In this document: positions 62,518 through 64,000 of the stretch, one piece after another
How positions within the stretch are numbered: position 1 is the stretch's first letter
Layout: every line of letters begins with the position of its first letter
Assembly: GCA_040756515.1 (NCBI GenBank)
Contig: JBFLYW010000013.1
Location: 1-64,000, forward strand
Origin: DSXH01 sp020724325
GTDB lineage: Bacteria; Bacteroidota; Ignavibacteria; Ignavibacteriales; Melioribacteraceae
Length of the DNA: 64,000 nt
Direction: 5' to 3'
Notes under the pieces: model-generated
Seen by the model: the letters and a program-made list of their open reading frames with translations, nothing else
The model's database searches: none
What the model was told of the DNA's origin: nothing
Program-made: the position numbers and the translations under genes

Positions 62518-63473
62518 AAGATCTAAAGTTGTGGGAGTTTATTAGAGAAAATCTTAAAAGAAATAAGAAAGTTATTCTTACTACGGTTCTGGAATCGAAA
62601 GGTAGTTCGCCCGGGAAAGCCGGATTCAAAATTGTAGTAGGCGAAGACAATAAACATTTGGGAACTATTGGCGGCGGCGAAATGGAATTTAATCTTATTA
62701 ATGAATGCAACCGTTTATTAGTATCAAAACTAAAAATTAATTTACACCGCAAATTGTATCATAGTAAAAAAGTAAAAAAATTACAGTCGGGACTCGTTTG
62801 CCAGGGCACACAAACAAATTTTACTTTATCTCTTTGCAAAAACGATCTTAAAGAAGTTGAATCAATTATAAATTCCTTCGAAAATAAAGAGCCGTCCATA
62901 TTAGTTCTATCACCGGAAGGTTTGGCAGTCAGTAAGAATTCTAAGAACCATGAACATATTTCTTATACTTTCAATTCTGAAAACGAATGGAAGTATGAAG
63001 AAAACATTGGCGTAAAAAACACAATTTATATTATAGGCGGTGGTCATGTAGGACTTGCACTTTCAAATCAAATGGAATTGCTTGGATTTCATGTAGTAGT
63101 GTTTGATAACCGTGCAGATGTTCAAACAATAAACGAAAACAGATCGGCAGATGAGATAATAATTACTCCATTTGAAGAAGTCGGCAATTATATAGAGGAG
63201 GGGAATTATTCTTATGCCGCAATTGTAACATCGGCACTTCCGACTGATAAGATAGCGCTTAAACAGATAATTAAGAAAAAACTAAAGTATATCGGGCTGA
63301 TGGGTAGTGAAGCTAAATTAAAAAGGTTATTTGGCGAACTGAAAAAGGAGGGAATTAAAAGCCCGCTTCTTAAAAAGGTTAATGGACCGATTGGAATAGA
63401 GATAAATAGTAATACTGTTGAAGAAATTGCTGTAAGCATTGCTGCACAAATAATCAAAGTGAAAAACGTGTAA
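62514..63473 (+). CDS. xdhC: XdhC/YqeB-family molybdenum-hydroxylase maturation protein
   Basis: This 319-residue protein has an XdhC N-terminal part (TTVLESKGSSPGKAGFK, GTIGGGEME) and a Rossmann C-terminal part (IYIIGGGHVGLALSNQMELLG, YIGLMGSEAKLKRLF). XdhC proteins bind the molybdenum cofactor, help sulfurate it and deliver it to the apo-hydroxylase. In E. coli the related YqeB lies in the same cluster. The order mocA-xdhC suggests they serve one or both hydroxylases encoded upstream. Confidence 0.9.
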   Translation: MKDLKLWEFIRENLKRNKKVILTTVLESKGSSPGKAGFKIVVGEDNKHLGTIGGGEMEFNLINECNRLLVSKLKINLHRKLYHSKKVKKLQSGLVCQGTQTNFTLSLCKNDLKEVESIINSFENKEPSILVLSPEGLAVSKNSKNHEHISYTFNSENEWKYEENIGVKNTIYIIGGGHVGLALSNQMELLGFHVVVFDNRADVQTINENRSADEIIITPFEEVGNYIEEGNYSYAAIVTSALPTDKIALKQIIKKKLKYIGLMGSEAKLKRLFGELKKEGIKSPLLKKVNGPIGIEINSNTVEEIAVSIAAQIIKVKNV

Positions 63474-63505
63474 CAATTGGCAGATTAATACAAGAGTGTT
63501 AGTTT

Positions 63506-64000
63506 ATGAGCATAATAGAAAAAGTTTATCTAAAGTTTGGAGAATTATTTGATGAATCTCCTCTAATAGTCCGCTCGCCCGGAAGGATCAATTTAATTGG
63601 CGAGCACACAGATTATAATATGGGGTTTGTCCTCCCGGCTGCAATTGATAAAGCAATCTATTTTGCAATTTCACCGAGAGACGATGATATATGTTACATA
63701 CACGCAATTGATTTGAATGATAGTATCCAGAATCAAGTATCAAACATCGAGCATCAAGAAAAAAACTGGGCGAATTATCTTCTTGGTGTTGTTGACCAAA
63801 TACAAAAGTTGGGGCGCCAAATAAAAGGATTTAACTGCGTATTTGGCGGCGATATTCCTATTGGAGCGGGACTTTCATCATCTGCAGCAATTGAATCGGG
63901 ATTAGCTTTTTCTCTCAATCATATCTTTAACCTGAGTATTGAAAAACTTGAATTGGTAAAATTAGCTCAGCGCGCAGAGAACGAATTTGTTGGAGTTAAA
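63506..64000 (+). CDS. galK: Galactokinase (5' part; runs off the window)
   Basis: The visible 165 residues contain the GHMP kinase galactose motif VRSPGRINLIGEHTDYN (about 22-38) and the ATP loop PIGAGLSSSAAIES, followed by the NEFVGV region. It would phosphorylate galactose to galactose-1-phosphate. The start ATG 63506 is clear. It follows the purine genes by 32 bp and belongs in theme with the carbohydrate genes at 28-40 kb. Confidence 0.93.
   Translation, partial: MSIIEKVYLKFGELFDESPLIVRSPGRINLIGEHTDYNMGFVLPAAIDKAIYFAISPRDDDICYIHAIDLNDSIQNQVSNIEHQEKNWANYLLGVVDQIQKLGRQIKGFNCVFGGDIPIGAGLSSSAAIESGLAFSLNHIFNLSIEKLELVKLAQRAENEFVGVK

Overview
The window is AT-rich bacterial DNA with dense, short-spaced operons. 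The housekeeping set (HslVU, sigma-54, HflX, TrhO, ValS, a BatA/VWA membrane protein, DUF3109), the (alpha/alpha)6 glycosidases and the abundant intergenic repeats suggest a member of the Bacteroidota/Ignavibacteriota (Ignavibacteria-like). That placement is inferred from gene content, not from a marker phylogeny. One 100-N assembly gap lies inside a tandem repeat (51771-51870).

Layout. 1-125 is the 3' end of a group II intron. 169-10259 is a minus-strand block: a small secreted protein, two neighbouring MIO-type ammonia-lyases (one with a Cys in place of the MIO serine), an H-type-lectin-like secreted protein, HflX, a BatA/VWA protein, a GT4 glycosyltransferase and a SpoIID-domain protein. 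10260-23107 holds housekeeping genes: trhO, a lipoprotein hydrolase with an SDR, DUF3109-rpoN-methyltransferase, hslVU, a HAD phosphatase, an NAD(P)-binding protein and two MGDG-synthase-like glycosyltransferases. 23108-26570 is valS followed by a scarred region with a duplicated valS tail, a dGTPase-like remnant and repeats. 26570-40047 is a TetR regulator, a serine/threonine dehydratase and a carbohydrate locus: three secreted (alpha/alpha)6 glycosidases, an M24-like lipoprotein lacking metal ligands, a mutarotase-like protein and a Na+ symporter. 40127-63473 is a purine/urate catabolic island, and galK starts at 63506 and runs off the end.

The purine island matches the E. coli xdh-yge-ygf locus and the anaerobic urate-degradation clusters of gut bacteria. 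It has two molybdenum hydroxylases (XdhAB type and XdhD/YgfM/Fe-S type), a hydantoinase-like amidohydrolase, SsnA, YgfK, YgeY, the carbamoyltransferase YgeW, the cofactor proteins MocA and XdhC/YqeB, and two fold-type-II PLP enzymes where a YgeX-type diaminopropionate lyase would be expected. Together they would hydroxylate purines, open the rings, release carbamoyl phosphate and feed a PLP-dependent deamination. No carbamate kinase or purine permease is visible here.

The most unusual signal is a family of short intergenic elements. They have related inverted ends (core GAACGCTGAT / ATCAGCGTTC) and an interior built of GAT/ATC words spaced 9-10 nt. Most copies are about 63-82 bp. One copy (58969-59439) has 23-bp perfect inverted ends and carries a gene for a GxxExxY-family PD-(D/E)XK nuclease. 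Three element loci (32.6, 51.5 and 60.5 kb) are tandemly duplicated as [6-11 nt + element + 36-52 nt of the next gene's start]. Two further loci (valS, ygeY) carry duplicated gene tails beside elements, and several elements supply stop codons to the upstream reading frame. I propose an autonomous GxxExxY element with MITE-like derivatives that remodels gene boundaries.
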